The position numbers and the translations under genes were made by a program. Under the pieces are notes generated by a model, which was given only the letters and a program-made list of their open reading frames with translations, searched no databases and was not told where the DNA came from. A stretch of DNA of 64,000 nt from AG1 sp035559775 (GTDB lineage: Archaea; Thermoproteota; Thermoprotei_A; Sulfolobales; AG1): positions 1-64,000 of the forward strand of contig DATMAU010000038.1 of NCBI GenBank assembly GCA_035559775.1, written 5' to 3'. Each line of letters opens with the position of its first letter. Within the stretch, counting starts at the first letter, position 1. Positions 8,843 to 18,823 of the stretch are shown one piece after another.

Positions 8843-10480
8843 TCACCCATAGGGCTTCCACCCAAGTCTAAATATCACAGCTGATATAACCAGTATCATA
8901 AAGACCAGTACCGACGAAAGCGCCGAGATTAAGCTCATCTCTCCGGCTCCATAACTCATGACGAGGAATGATCCGATAACCATAGTCTGGGGCATAACGA
9001 GGAAAGTAGCTATCGAGTAATCCCTTATGGCGTAAATAAACATAACGAGCCATGCTATCAACACTGATCTCTTAATAATAGGGATAATAATCCTCCTCAA
9101 AGCCAGGGACGAGCTAGCTCCGTGAATCCTTGCAACCTCTTCAAGCTCGGGCGATAACTGAGACATACTTGAAACTATAACTCTTGTACCCATTATAGAC
9201 CAAGCAACAACGTAAGCTATAGCCAGACCAAGAGGTGTATATATAAGCGGCCTCAGCGGTGTAAAGAGGAAGAACCATAGAAACGCTAATCCTATAACAA
9301 TACCTGGCATACTCCTTGGAAGTGTTGAGGCAGCATCGAAGAATCTACTTACAGACGCACGCTTACTCCTTAATATAGCTAACGAGTAGCCCAGTGCTGT
9401 TATAGCTCCTAAGGTTGCTGCAATAGCTGCAACCTCTATCGTGTTTATTATAGTCTGTCTATGATATTCAGAAGAAAAAATAGTAATATAATAATCCCAG
9501 GTTATACCGCTCATTCTCCCTCCATATAGAGGATTAAGGGATCTCATTACAAGGGAGCCGAGGGGTATTATGACAACAAAGACGAGATATATTGATATGA
9601 GTACCAGCAGAACTACTCTCCAGGGCTTGCTAATCTCAATCCTACCGATCCCCTTCACCCTAGAGCCTATCACTGCGAACCTCTTACCATACTTCATTGT
9701 CAGATATCTCTGAAAGAGGATGAGGGAAACGGTAATATATATTAGCACAGACGCAACTACAGCTTCCTTTGGATAAGAAGGTGTTATACTGAGAACATGG
9801 AGCCTGTATATATAGGTAGTCAGCACCTCACCCCCGACTGTGGTGTATAGCAGCAGGGGTATTCCAAATTGCTCGAATCCCAGTACAAGCAGAATTATGG
9901 CTGAGAACACTATTGCAGGCCTTATCATTGGAATCAGGATCCTGAGCACAACTATAACAGCCCTGGCACCATGGATTCTTGCAACCTCTTCATAAGATGA
10001 GTCTATTCCCAAAAGCGATGTAGATATTATCACATACGCATTAGGCACATGAACGAGAGCAGAGAGAATCCCTGCAGGTACTAGACCATATACATCCCCC
10101 CAGAGTTTTGGGAGAATACCTATAGGACCATACGCATAGAGCCATGCAAAACCCCACACAAGAGGAGGTATGAACATTGGGGCCAGGATCAGTGGTTCAA
10201 TAATAGATCTTCCAGGGATCGCGAACTTGTGAACCGATATGGAGATGAAAAGAGCTATCGGTACTGCTAATAATGTTAGAGCTGCAATCACCAGGCTTCC
10301 TATCAACGCTCTATAGAATCCTGGATCTCTCAAAGTGTTTATATAGCTCTCCATTGTGAAGAGCAGGGGTGTCTCGAAGAAAGGCCCGCCTAAGAAAGAC
10401 TGATAGATCATGAGACCGAGGATCAGGAAAGCTATTAAACCAAAAAAGAAGCTCAGAGTTTTTAATGCTTGGCTTATCAA
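8843..10480 (-). CDS. ABC transporter permease, two fused domains (FbpB-like)
   Basis: The 545-residue membrane protein has about 12 predicted transmembrane segments and two copies of the EAA loop that docks on the ATPase (both contain EEVARIHGA, in the first and second halves). This fused layout is typical of FbpB/ThiP-like permeases. It follows the binding protein with no gap (stop and start adjoin at 10480/10481), and the ATPase follows 5 bp later. With one fused permease the complex would be one permease plus two ATPases. Confidence 0.92.
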   Translation of the reverse strand: MISQALKTLSFFFGLIAFLILGLMIYQSFLGGPFFETPLLFTMESYINTLRDPGFYRALIGSLVIAALTLLAVPIALFISISVHKFAIPGRSIIEPLILAPMFIPPLVWGFAWLYAYGPIGILPKLWGDVYGLVPAGILSALVHVPNAYVIISTSLLGIDSSYEEVARIHGARAVIVVLRILIPMIRPAIVFSAIILLVLGFEQFGIPLLLYTTVGGEVLTTYIYRLHVLSITPSYPKEAVVASVLIYITVSLILFQRYLTMKYGKRFAVIGSRVKGIGRIEISKPWRVVLLVLISIYLVFVVIIPLGSLVMRSLNPLYGGRMSGITWDYYITIFSSEYHRQTIINTIEVAAIAATLGAITALGYSLAILRSKRASVSRFFDAASTLPRSMPGIVIGLAFLWFFLFTPLRPLIYTPLGLAIAYVVAWSIMGTRVIVSSMSQLSPELEEVARIHGASSSLALRRIIIPIIKRSVLIAWLVMFIYAIRDYSIATFLVMPQTMVIGSFLVMSYGAGEMSLISALSSVLVFMILVISAVIFRLGWKPYG

Positions 10481-11707
10481 TTAGCCTATCCCCAACCATT
10501 TCTTCCACATGGCTATAAAGCTACTCCTTACATCTGTCCTCATGATCTCATCTATAATTAGATCTCCTAACTTAACTACAACCAGTTTCTTAACATTTGC
10601 TTTGAGGTAATCTAAAGAGAGCTGTGGATAATCCTGATTATTTCCTATAACTATAACCTCCGCGCTCCCCCCTAGCTTGGCCTGACCTTCATCTGAGAAG
10701 ACGAATTCGAGGAAAAGCTTTGCAGCATTAGGATTTGCAGCTTCTTTGGTTATGAACATTACACGGGGGACAAGGACGGCTAGGTCATTTGGCACAAAGG
10801 CACCAACACGAGGGTCTGTCTTAGCTTCTCTAAAGGCGTAATTTGCTATGAGACTCAGTGATATGAGAGCCTGTCCTGTCTTAACCATCTCTATCTGAGG
10901 TCCTGTTGATGGTTGGAGCACGACTCCTATAGATCCTGCAGCCGACATTATATCACGGATCAATTCTGGCTCAGCCTTATATTGATAATATGTAAATACA
11001 AGTCCAAAAGCACTTGCTTCAATATTGAATGCTGCTATGCTTCTCGGTGGAAAGAGATCTTTTCTCTGTGTTAAGATCTTTAAGAGATCAGCAAAAGATC
11101 TAGGAGCAAAGTCTTTAGGTATCTTTTCGGTGTTATATATAGGGGCTACAAGAGTATAGCTGGACACATATGCTAGGTCTTTGTACTTGGCATCCTCAGG
11201 GATTCTGTCATATATCGTGATCCTATAAGGCTGAGCACTCCCATTAAGAACCAATATATACTGGAGATCAGGAGCCGCTGACCACAGGATATCAGCTGTC
11301 GGGGCACCAGCAGCCCTTTCACTAACATATCTGTTATAAAGAGCTATAGTATTCAGCTCAACATACTGTATATCTATGAACGGATATCTAGCCTTAAAAG
11401 CATTCAATAGGGGTTCAGCGCTAGGCCTATCAAGAGAACTGTAGATCACCAACCTACCCTCTTTTCTAGCAGCATCTATTATTGGTGCTAAGAGCTGCTC
11501 CTGTGTAGGCTGCGTGGGTTGCGGCGTTTGCTGAACCGTTACAGTTACGGTCTGAACCTGTGTGATCCTTTGAGTGATGGTCACACCTTCTCTCGTACTA
11601 GGCGCCACCATCTGGCCAGCAACGAACCCTAAACCAGCAGCAATAACCACGGCCAGGATCATAATAACTATATATAGCGGTTTAAAACTACTAGACACAT
11701 ATCTCAC
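10481..11707 (-). CDS. ABC transporter substrate-binding protein (family 1)
   Basis: The protein of about 408 residues has an N-terminal hydrophobic anchor (about 13-34), a Thr/Gln/Pro-rich linker (about 40-68) typical of crenarchaeal membrane-tethered binding proteins, then a periplasmic-binding-protein type II fold of the FbpA class. It should capture the substrate outside the membrane for the permease encoded next. The annotated GTG at 11707 is not certain: a second in-frame GTG at 11698 has GGTGA five bases upstream and may be the real start. A gap of 170 bp separates it from the BMP-type permease gene downstream. Confidence 0.9.
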   Translation of the reverse strand: MRYVSSSFKPLYIVIMILAVVIAAGLGFVAGQMVAPSTREGVTITQRITQVQTVTVTVQQTPQPTQPTQEQLLAPIIDAARKEGRLVIYSSLDRPSAEPLLNAFKARYPFIDIQYVELNTIALYNRYVSERAAGAPTADILWSAAPDLQYILVLNGSAQPYRITIYDRIPEDAKYKDLAYVSSYTLVAPIYNTEKIPKDFAPRSFADLLKILTQRKDLFPPRSIAAFNIEASAFGLVFTYYQYKAEPELIRDIMSAAGSIGVVLQPSTGPQIEMVKTGQALISLSLIANYAFREAKTDPRVGAFVPNDLAVLVPRVMFITKEAANPNAAKLFLEFVFSDEGQAKLGGSAEVIVIGNNQDYPQLSLDYLKANVKKLVVVKLGDLIIDEIMRTDVRSSFIAMWKKWLGIG

Positions 11708-11877
11708 CTTTCACTATCAATTGCTTCTAGATAGCTTATAAAGATACATTTTATAATATCTCTTCCAGCAGCTATTAGAAACAGTTTCTTGTCCAGCGTG
11801 GATTTTAGCCGCCCTATATGGATTCTCTATACTGATTAGAATCCAGCGTAGATAGCAGCAAAAGGATCAGAGACGTA

Positions 11878-12855
11878 TCACGCTTTCTTAAATGGTTTCA
11901 TGAGGGCTGATGGGGGTCTTGATCTTCTTCCTAGTATTAGGATTAGAAGTATTACTGCTATGTATGGTATCATGTTGAAGAAGTAGTATCTTCTGGCAAG
12001 TTCTAGGCTGCTTGATGCTATGCTTAGCTGTAGTGCATCTATATATGAGAGTGCTAGTGATGCTATGAAGGTTCTCAGAGGATCCCAGTTTCCTGCGTAT
12101 ATCATAGCGAGTGCCATGAAGCCCCTGCCGGCTGTCATTCCGTGTCTAAAGTCTCCTAGGTATGATATTGATAGATAGGCTCCTGCTATTGAGGCCATTA
12201 TTCCTCCATATATTGTGGCAAGGATTCTGACCTTATTGACATTTATCCCTATGGCGTCTGCAGATGCTGGATCCTCCCCAACCGAGGTTACTGTTAAGCC
12301 CCACAGGGTTTTTCTGAGGAAGATATAGGTTATCGGTACAAGGGCTAGAGAGACCACTACTAAGGGGCTCGTTAGCGATACAACAAGTTCTGCAACCTCT
12401 CTTGAACCGAGGATCGGGGCAATGCTACCAACGCTCAACGGGCTTCCAAGGGTTTTTACAGAAACACCTACAGGGGCCATTGAGTTATACAGGGCCCCGG
12501 TTACTCCCAGCCCGAAGAGCCATAGCCCGAGACCTGCAGCAGCTTGATTAACGCCGAGAACCACCGCTATGTATGAGAAGAAAATAGAGATCATAAGACC
12601 CGAGAATATCGCTGCTAGAAGACCTACCAGCGGATCGCCGTATGCTAGTGTAACCATATATGCTGTGAAAGCTCCCACCAGCATTATACCCTCGATACCC
12701 AGGTTGAGGACACCGCTTTTCTCTGTCACAAGCTCGCCCATGCTTGCAAACAGTATTGTTGGAAGGATCCTGAGGGATATTGCTAGCGAGACAAGCAGTA
12801 TAGGGGTTGTTAGGAGGAGCTCGAGAGATTTTATAAGCTCCGGCGGTAGCTGCAC
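11878..12855 (-). CDS. Nucleoside-type ABC permease (BMP system, subunit 2)
   Basis: This hydrophobic protein of about 325 residues belongs to the branched-chain/ribose-type permease family used by BMP/Nup purine-nucleoside importers (NupQ/YufQ class). I place the start at the GTG at 12855, which overlaps the TAG of the previous gene (TAGTG) and has GGAGG five bases upstream; the longer frame to 12924 lies inside the neighbouring gene. It pairs with the next permease to form the channel. In this context (purine-type hydroxylase nearby) a nucleobase, nucleoside or ureide substrate is plausible but inferred. Confidence 0.9.
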   Translation of the reverse strand: MQLPPELIKSLELLLTTPILLVSLAISLRILPTILFASMGELVTEKSGVLNLGIEGIMLVGAFTAYMVTLAYGDPLVGLLAAIFSGLMISIFFSYIAVVLGVNQAAAGLGLWLFGLGVTGALYNSMAPVGVSVKTLGSPLSVGSIAPILGSREVAELVVSLTSPLVVVSLALVPITYIFLRKTLWGLTVTSVGEDPASADAIGINVNKVRILATIYGGIMASIAGAYLSISYLGDFRHGMTAGRGFMALAMIYAGNWDPLRTFIASLALSYIDALQLSIASSSLELARRYYFFNMIPYIAVILLILILGRRSRPPSALMKPFKKA

Positions 12856-13934
12856 TAAGACCTCCACCCCCTGATATACTCCACAATTGTTATGGCTATC
12901 ATAACAGTCCCAACAAAAACCCATGTTATCGCGTAAGGCGCACCGCTAACCCTTTGCAGGCTCTCACTACCGATTATCACGATCGATATGAATATAGATG
13001 CGAGGGCTGTACCAACAATCTTCGCCCTTCCAAGAGCTGCTGCGAGGACTGCTAGATAGCCAAACCCATGATCGATCTGTCCTGAGTCAAGCCTATAGAG
13101 CACCCCCATAATATGGAGCGCCCCTGACAAACCGGCCGTGAAGCCTGCAAAAAGCATCAAGGCCATAACGATCCTGAATACATTTATACCTGCATATGAG
13201 GCAAGCCTCCAGCTTCTCGCAATCACCCCTAAGTGAGTCTCCAACGGTGATCTCTCAACAACTACATAGAGTATAATAGCCATAGCTAGTGTGATAAATA
13301 ATGCATAGCTAAGCCTAGTATCCTCCCACATAACCCCAACTCCAGAGGGCGTCTCGATCATCCTGGGGTATTTCAGCAGGGTTGGAAACCTTAGCTCGCT
13401 TGGCAGAACATCGGAGAGAAGATAGCCAAAAGACCCCTGCCCCCTTATAGGGCCGTCGAGGGCATAGAGAGTAAAGCTCGACGCCACTATGTTTAGAAGA
13501 AGCGTCGTAACGATCTCATTGACACCAAACCTAGCCTTAAGCAGGGCAGGCACCAAGGCCCATGTCATAGCGAAAAAACCCGCCCCGAGTATCATTAAGG
13601 TCATTGTGAGAGCAGGATAAGGTGTTGAGAGGCTCTTAGCTATGAAGAGGGTCATAACAGCGCCCACTAGGAACTGCCCCTCGCCCCCGATATTCCATAG
13701 CCCGGCTTTGAGAGCTATGGCCACGCCCAGAGCTATAGTGTAGATCGCTATGAATCTGACGAGCACCTCTGAGAAATTAAATAGATCTGCGAATGGTGAG
13801 ACCAACAGAATACCCAAGGAATCGAGGAACCCTATCTTGTATGTAACAGCTACTGTTGATGCAGCCATAAAACCTGCTAGGATTGCTACTATATATAACG
13901 TGATCGTGAGGAAAGCCTCCTTAACCCTCTTCAT
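12855..13934 (-). CDS. Nucleoside-type ABC permease (BMP system, subunit 1)
   Basis: The 359-residue membrane protein is the NupP/YufP-class partner permease. It has an N-terminal transmembrane segment, then the conserved GLWNIGGEGQFLVGA block near residues 80-94, typical of this family, and about nine further membrane segments. The ATG at 13934 is followed on the same strand by the second permease with a TAGTG overlap, so the two are translationally coupled. The binding protein gene lies 66 bp upstream. Confidence 0.92.
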   Translation of the reverse strand: MKRVKEAFLTITLYIVAILAGFMAASTVAVTYKIGFLDSLGILLVSPFADLFNFSEVLVRFIAIYTIALGVAIALKAGLWNIGGEGQFLVGAVMTLFIAKSLSTPYPALTMTLMILGAGFFAMTWALVPALLKARFGVNEIVTTLLLNIVASSFTLYALDGPIRGQGSFGYLLSDVLPSELRFPTLLKYPRMIETPSGVGVMWEDTRLSYALFITLAMAIILYVVVERSPLETHLGVIARSWRLASYAGINVFRIVMALMLFAGFTAGLSGALHIMGVLYRLDSGQIDHGFGYLAVLAAALGRAKIVGTALASIFISIVIIGSESLQRVSGAPYAITWVFVGTVMIAITIVEYIRGWRS

Positions 13935-14000
13935 GAGGTTTTACCCAGCCTCCGGTAGGTGGTGATCAGAGAAATATAAAAAGAGCTCTAAACTTTGAGG

Positions 14001-15200
14001 CTATCCCTTAAATGTTACCTTAGCAGCTGTTGGTTTGCACTCAGGAAGATCCGGGTTATCGAAGCATTTGAAAACCCCTTTAGCCGGATCTACTTCGAAG
14101 TATATCTTCAGAAGCCCCATTAATATCATGTTCTGGTATCTCAAGGCCTTGCTTCTCACATCCTCAGGAACCTTCGGCCCGAAGCTGACCTTGATTATAC
14201 CTGAAGCCATTGTGGCTGTGAGGAAACCATATTGCCAGTTATCTGTCACCTTATCTATGAGCGCTTTTGAAAACACCACATCCCAATTGAATACTATAGA
14301 TCCTAGGAGTGTGTCCATAGGCTTAACCCTAGGTATATCTACATATACGGTTGTGAACCACACTTTTCTCTCAGATGCTGCTAGGGATACACCAACATCT
14401 ATACCATCACCGCTCGAGAATATAATGTCAGCTCCCTGTGCTATAAAGCTCTCTGCAGCTCTCCTAGCCCCAGCTACGTCTGCCCATGAGAGTGGCGCAT
14501 AGTACTCGAGGAACCTTACGTTGGGGTTCACTAGGAGAACGCCTGCTTTGAAGGCTTCATGCCCAGCCCATATAGATGGAACCCTCCCACCACCGATGAG
14601 CCCTATAACGTTGCTTTTAGTTAGGAGGCCTGCTGCGATTCCGAGGACAAAGGCGCCTTCCTCCAGGGTCATCCATATATTATAAACATTTGGTGCTCCT
14701 ATCTGGAAGCAGTCAACACATACAAACAACGTCTTAGGGAATTGTGGTGCTATTTTCTGGGCCATCTCCATATACTGTATCCCTTGGAGTATTATCACAT
14801 CATAGCCCCTCCTGGCAAGGTCGATCGCTACTGGCTCTGCCTTAGTCCCGTCGAAAAGCTGCTTATGTATTGATAAATTAAATCTATAGATCTCCTGGAG
14901 TTTTGTGACTGCATGCCATGCAGCATAGTTCCACGACAGATCCGTCTCGTCTATTGGCAATATAAGACCTACTTTAAGCTGTGAGAGGGGTGAAGCCACC
15001 CCTGCGGCCGGGCTTGCTGTGACTGTAACATATGACGTTACGGTCTGTGTAGCCTGGGCAGCACCTGGTATTGTAACGGTCTGTGTCTGTGTTATTACGC
15101 TTGGTGTTCTCACCCACCCATATGCTGCTACTCCCGCCAGTATCACTATTACTATTAGTAAACCCAGCGTTTGCATAGATACTCCAAGACGGCTTGCCAT
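14001..15200 (-). CDS. BMP-family substrate-binding protein
   Basis: This is the receptor of the BMP (PnrA/Med-like) importer, a family that binds purine nucleosides in bacteria. It has a membrane anchor (about 10-30), a Thr/Val-rich linker and a type I binding fold (motifs DLSWNYAAWH, EEGAFVLGIAAG, GGGRVPSIW). I start it at the ATG at 15200, preceded by GGAG at a 7-base spacing; the longer frame to 15245 lacks such a site. It heads the permease operon and is divergent from the ATPase gene across a shared 224-bp AT-rich gap. Confidence 0.92.
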   Translation of the reverse strand: MASRLGVSMQTLGLLIVIVILAGVAAYGWVRTPSVITQTQTVTIPGAAQATQTVTSYVTVTASPAAGVASPLSQLKVGLILPIDETDLSWNYAAWHAVTKLQEIYRFNLSIHKQLFDGTKAEPVAIDLARRGYDVIILQGIQYMEMAQKIAPQFPKTLFVCVDCFQIGAPNVYNIWMTLEEGAFVLGIAAGLLTKSNVIGLIGGGRVPSIWAGHEAFKAGVLLVNPNVRFLEYYAPLSWADVAGARRAAESFIAQGADIIFSSGDGIDVGVSLAASERKVWFTTVYVDIPRVKPMDTLLGSIVFNWDVVFSKALIDKVTDNWQYGFLTATMASGIIKVSFGPKVPEDVRSKALRYQNMILMGLLKIYFEVDPAKGVFKCFDNPDLPECKPTAAKVTFKG

Positions 15201-15424
15201 AATATATCTCCGGTGAATGTAGCAATTAGGGGTTAATAAACACAATTATTCATTACTATATTGTTATTAAATTTTTAATCCTTAGTATTAATTTTACACA
15301 TATTAATATACTAGTATACTGATCTATACCAATTTGCTGATACAATTTTTAGAGTTTTTGATTTTATAGCATTATCACATAAATCCCAGGCTAGGATAAG
15401 TGAAAGTGATAGGGCTGACAAGTC
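15201..15424. promoter_or_regulatory. Divergent promoter region of the BMP-type importer
   Basis: The gap between the binding protein (minus) and ATPase (plus) genes is strongly AT-rich. TGTTTATTAACC, read on the minus strand near 15230-15243, is a candidate TATA box for the binding protein. Several TTAATA/TTAAAT runs between 15265 and 15320 could serve the plus-strand ATPase. A shared regulator is plausible; no clear operator palindrome was found. Confidence 0.4.
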
Positions 15425-16990
15425 GTGGGTGAGAGGAGTAAAGACAACGTGATCTTAAAGGCTGTTGGAATAACAAAGAGGTTCGGGAGCGTTATTGCTA
15501 ACCACAATATCTCGATAGAGCTATATAAGTCCGAGATCCATGGGCTCTTAGGTGAAAACGGGTCTGGAAAGACCACGCTGTGCAGGATCATTTACGGACA
15601 GTTGAAGCCAGACTCGGGCAAGATCTTTGTTAACGGTATAGAGACAAGGTTCAATAGTCCGAGGGATGCTATAAAAGCTGGGATAGCTATGGTTCACCAA
15701 GAGCTCTCATTAATACCAACACTCACCGTGTCTGAAAATGTAGCACTTGCAAAGATGAATGGTTTCAGGATACCGAGGGAGAAGATCTATGAGGAGATCC
15801 TTGAGCTCGGCGAGAGGTTCAGAATAAAAGTGCCTCCCGATGTGCCTATAAACAGGCTCTCATATGGTGAAAGACAACGGGTCGAGATCCTCAAGGCTCT
15901 ATCCCTAGGCGCAAGGATACTTATTATGGACGAGCCCACAACATATTTAACCAAGATAGAGAGCGAAGATCTCTTTGAATCGCTTAAGAACATGGTCTCT
16001 GAAGGGCTAACCATATTGTTCGTATCCCACAGAATCAATGAGATCTTATCCATAACAGATAGAGTAACCATCCTGAGGGCTGGAAAAGTAGTTGGTAGTG
16101 GCATCACCAAAGAACTCTCAAGGGAGAAGCTTGTGGAGATGATTGTAGGCAATAAGATTGCCGAGAAAACCCTTGTTTCTTCAGAGGAGATCTCTACAAA
16201 AGAGGTTGCCATATCGATCAGGGATCTATATCTTATGGGCGATGTGGGCCAAATGGCTGTAAACGGTGTAAACCTAGATCTATACTACGGCGAGGTTCTG
16301 GGAATAGCGGGTGTTGAGGGTAATGGACAGAGAGAGCTTGTAGAAGCCATAGTGGGACTGAGGAGACCGCTAAGAGGGTCTGTCAGGATAAATAACATTG
16401 ATGTGAGCGGCTTTACCCCTAGAAAGATTAGGGAACTCGGGGTTGCCTATGTACCAGAGGATCCTGGAGCAGCACTTGTTCTAGACTACCCGGTCTTTAA
16501 AAACCTGATCATATCGCCAATAGTTACCAGCATGTATCTCAGAGGAAGGATCCTTCTTGATATTAACAGGGTTAAAGAGACACTCAGATCCTTGATAAAG
16601 ATCTACTCAATGAGGGTTGAAAAGCCAGAGCAAATCACATCAACACTCTCTGGCGGGACTAAACAGAAGCTCGTGGTGGGGAGAGAGCTGCACGTAGAAC
16701 CAAAGATCCTTATACTATATAACCCAAGCAAGGGGCTTGATCTGGCTACATCAGAGCATCTAAAACAGATAATCATAAACGAGAAGAGGAAGGGTAAAGC
16801 TGTGCTCCTCTACTCAGCAGATCTTGACGAGCTAGTGGAGATGAGCGATAGGATAGCCGTAATGTATAGCGGAAAAATAGTAGCACTGTTTAGAAAAAAC
16901 GACGAGGATCTTCTATACAGAATCGCCCATGCCATGACAACAGGTCAGGATCCTGGGGCTAGGAGGGATCAATCAACCGTTTCTAAATAG
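15425..16990 (+). CDS. BMP-type ABC transporter ATPase, two tandem domains
   Basis: The 521-residue protein has two ABC domains, as in NupO/YufO and sugar ABC ATPases. Domain 1 has Walker A GENGSGKT, signature LSYGERQR and Walker B ILIMDEP. Domain 2 has a degenerate Walker A (GVEGNGQRE), signature LSGGTKQK and ILILYNP in place of the usual DEP, so its hydrolytic site is weak, a common asymmetry. The start is GTG; a second GTG at 15450 is an alternative. It energises the permeases at 11878-13934 but is transcribed divergently from them, whereas such ATPases are often inside the same operon. Confidence 0.93.
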   Translation: MGERSKDNVILKAVGITKRFGSVIANHNISIELYKSEIHGLLGENGSGKTTLCRIIYGQLKPDSGKIFVNGIETRFNSPRDAIKAGIAMVHQELSLIPTLTVSENVALAKMNGFRIPREKIYEEILELGERFRIKVPPDVPINRLSYGERQRVEILKALSLGARILIMDEPTTYLTKIESEDLFESLKNMVSEGLTILFVSHRINEILSITDRVTILRAGKVVGSGITKELSREKLVEMIVGNKIAEKTLVSSEEISTKEVAISIRDLYLMGDVGQMAVNGVNLDLYYGEVLGIAGVEGNGQRELVEAIVGLRRPLRGSVRINNIDVSGFTPRKIRELGVAYVPEDPGAALVLDYPVFKNLIISPIVTSMYLRGRILLDINRVKETLRSLIKIYSMRVEKPEQITSTLSGGTKQKLVVGRELHVEPKILILYNPSKGLDLATSEHLKQIIINEKRKGKAVLLYSADLDELVEMSDRIAVMYSGKIVALFRKNDEDLLYRIAHAMTTGQDPGARRDQSTVSK

Positions 16991-17146
16991 CTAACCATAT
17001 AATCTCCCGATCATCCATCCCGACAACCGGGCTTAAAAGATCCTTAGGACGTATCTTTAGACCCTGGATGCCAAGAGAATAGATGAGAATTCAATATATC
17101 TCCATATCCTCCTTAATTAGCCTGGAAGCGCTCTATCACTCGTCCC

Positions 17147-18349
17147 CTACTTGGAAGACGCTATAGCGACCCCGCTGCTGAGAAGCTTCTCTATCTCGCT
17201 GTCTCCATACCCAAGCTCTCTGAGGATCTCAATCGTATGTTCGCCCAGGAGCGGTGGGGGTCTATAAATCCTGCCAGGTGTTTTGCTCATCTTGAGCGGT
17301 GTTCCCAGGGTCTTGAATCTCCCATATTTTGTATGTTCAAGCTCGATCACCATTTTCCTATAGATCACATGGGGATCGTTGAGAGCTTCACTAACCTTGT
17401 TTACTGGGGCTACGGGGATCCCGGATTTCTCCAGAATCTCGACCCACTCTCTGGTTGTTTTGGTTTTAAATGTTTTCTCAAGCTCCTCTACAAGCTGTGC
17501 TCTGTTCCTAACCCTGTCGGGGTTGCTTGTGAATCTCGGATCTCTCAATAGATCCTCTCTCCCTATCGCTCTAGCGAATATCTGCCAGAGCCTATCATTA
17601 CCCACACCTACAACTATATAGCCGTCCTTTGTCTCTAGAGCCTGATATGGTGCTATACTCGGGTGTGCTGAGCCTAGTCGCTCGGGATCTCTTCCTGTGG
17701 CGAGGTAGTTGAGGGCTTGGTGTGATAGGATCAGGATCTGTGTGTCTAGGAGGGAGAGATCTATATACTGCCCCTCCCCAGTCCTCTCCCTATGATATAG
17801 AGCAGCCAGTATAGCTACAGCAGCCATGATCCCCGTAGTTATATCAGCTATCGGTACACCGAACTTTACCGGAGGCCTCCCAGGCTCGCCTGTTATATCC
17901 ATAAGCCCGCTCATTGCGAGAGCTATCAAATCATACCCAGGCTTATCCCTATAAGGGCCCTCCTGGCCGAAGCCAGATATGCTGCAATATATTATTCCTG
18001 GGTTTATCTTCGAGAGTCTCTCATACCCTATCCCAAGCCTATCAGCAGTCCCCGGTCTGAAATTCTCAATAACTATATCAACGATCTTAACCATCCTATC
18101 AATAATCTCTAAGGCTCCTGGCTTTTTAAGATCTATAGCAATGCTCCTCTTATTCCTGTTAACACTTATGAAGTAAGCAGATACACCATTGATATCAGGC
18201 GGCATCCAGCTCCTCGACTCATCACCCTCAGGAGGCTCCACCTTGATCACGTCAGCCCCAAGATCTCCTAGCAGCATTGTAGCAAAGGGGCCGGCCATGG
18301 CTCTTGTAAAATCGAGAACCCTGATACCCTCCAAAGGAGCATTAATCAC
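17147..18349 (-). CDS. CaiB/BaiF (class III) CoA-transferase
   Basis: The 400-residue protein is a class III CoA-transferase of the CaiB/BaiF/formyl-CoA-transferase family, which moves CoA between carboxylic acids. Signatures are the N-terminal LEGIRVLDFTRAMAGPF and GADVIKVEPP blocks, the NRNKRSIAIDLK motif and GQYIDLSLLD, where the aspartate near residue 200 is the expected acyl-carrying residue. It stands alone, start GTG. A link to the nearby oxalyl/oxamate chemistry (the family includes formyl-CoA:oxalate CoA-transferase) is conceivable but not shown by the sequence. Confidence 0.9.
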   Translation of the reverse strand: MINAPLEGIRVLDFTRAMAGPFATMLLGDLGADVIKVEPPEGDESRSWMPPDINGVSAYFISVNRNKRSIAIDLKKPGALEIIDRMVKIVDIVIENFRPGTADRLGIGYERLSKINPGIIYCSISGFGQEGPYRDKPGYDLIALAMSGLMDITGEPGRPPVKFGVPIADITTGIMAAVAILAALYHRERTGEGQYIDLSLLDTQILILSHQALNYLATGRDPERLGSAHPSIAPYQALETKDGYIVVGVGNDRLWQIFARAIGREDLLRDPRFTSNPDRVRNRAQLVEELEKTFKTKTTREWVEILEKSGIPVAPVNKVSEALNDPHVIYRKMVIELEHTKYGRFKTLGTPLKMSKTPGRIYRPPPLLGEHTIEILRELGYGDSEIEKLLSSGVAIASSK

Positions 18350-18823
18350 ATACTATCCCCATCTATTGAGATAAGGTAAGTAATATAAAACATATAACAC
18401 ACTATACAAGCCGATCGCTAGCCCGTATCCGTCTCTCAAGCTTTCGAGATTGTTTACTCCTATTTATTCCCATTTATTCCTATTGATATTATTTATTCCT
18501 TTGTATCTAGGGATCTTCTCGTATCTATAAGGGTTTCTCGAGCATGAGGGATCACGTGTGGCTACCAGCTTAACAGAGTAGAGTTTCATATCTATTGATG
18601 CCTCGCTCTTAAAAGATCTAGTAGCTGATCGACCCTTAAAGAGGAGCCACCGCACAACAGCCCACAAGAGCTAATACAAAGTGGGCTTTACCTATTTAGC
18701 AGAGAAGCTGTCTCCCAAAACATGGGAAGTCGATAAAAAGCAGCTGAAATACGAAGAAAAAGCTCCACCTTATAAACCAATTTTAGCGGTATGGTTTGTA
18801 AAACCGCCTAGGAATTCTTAGGT
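18350..18823. other. Gene-poor gap before PNGase A gene
   Basis: A 67-codon minus-strand frame (18464-18667) is open but has no recognisable domain, and I do not call it a gene. Around 18460-18500 the unit ATTTATTCC occurs three times in about 40 bp. The rest is unassigned. Confidence 0.4.

Noticed and set aside
18464..18667. 67-codon minus-strand frame
   Set aside because: No domain, no SD; its end is made by the ATTTATTCC repeat.
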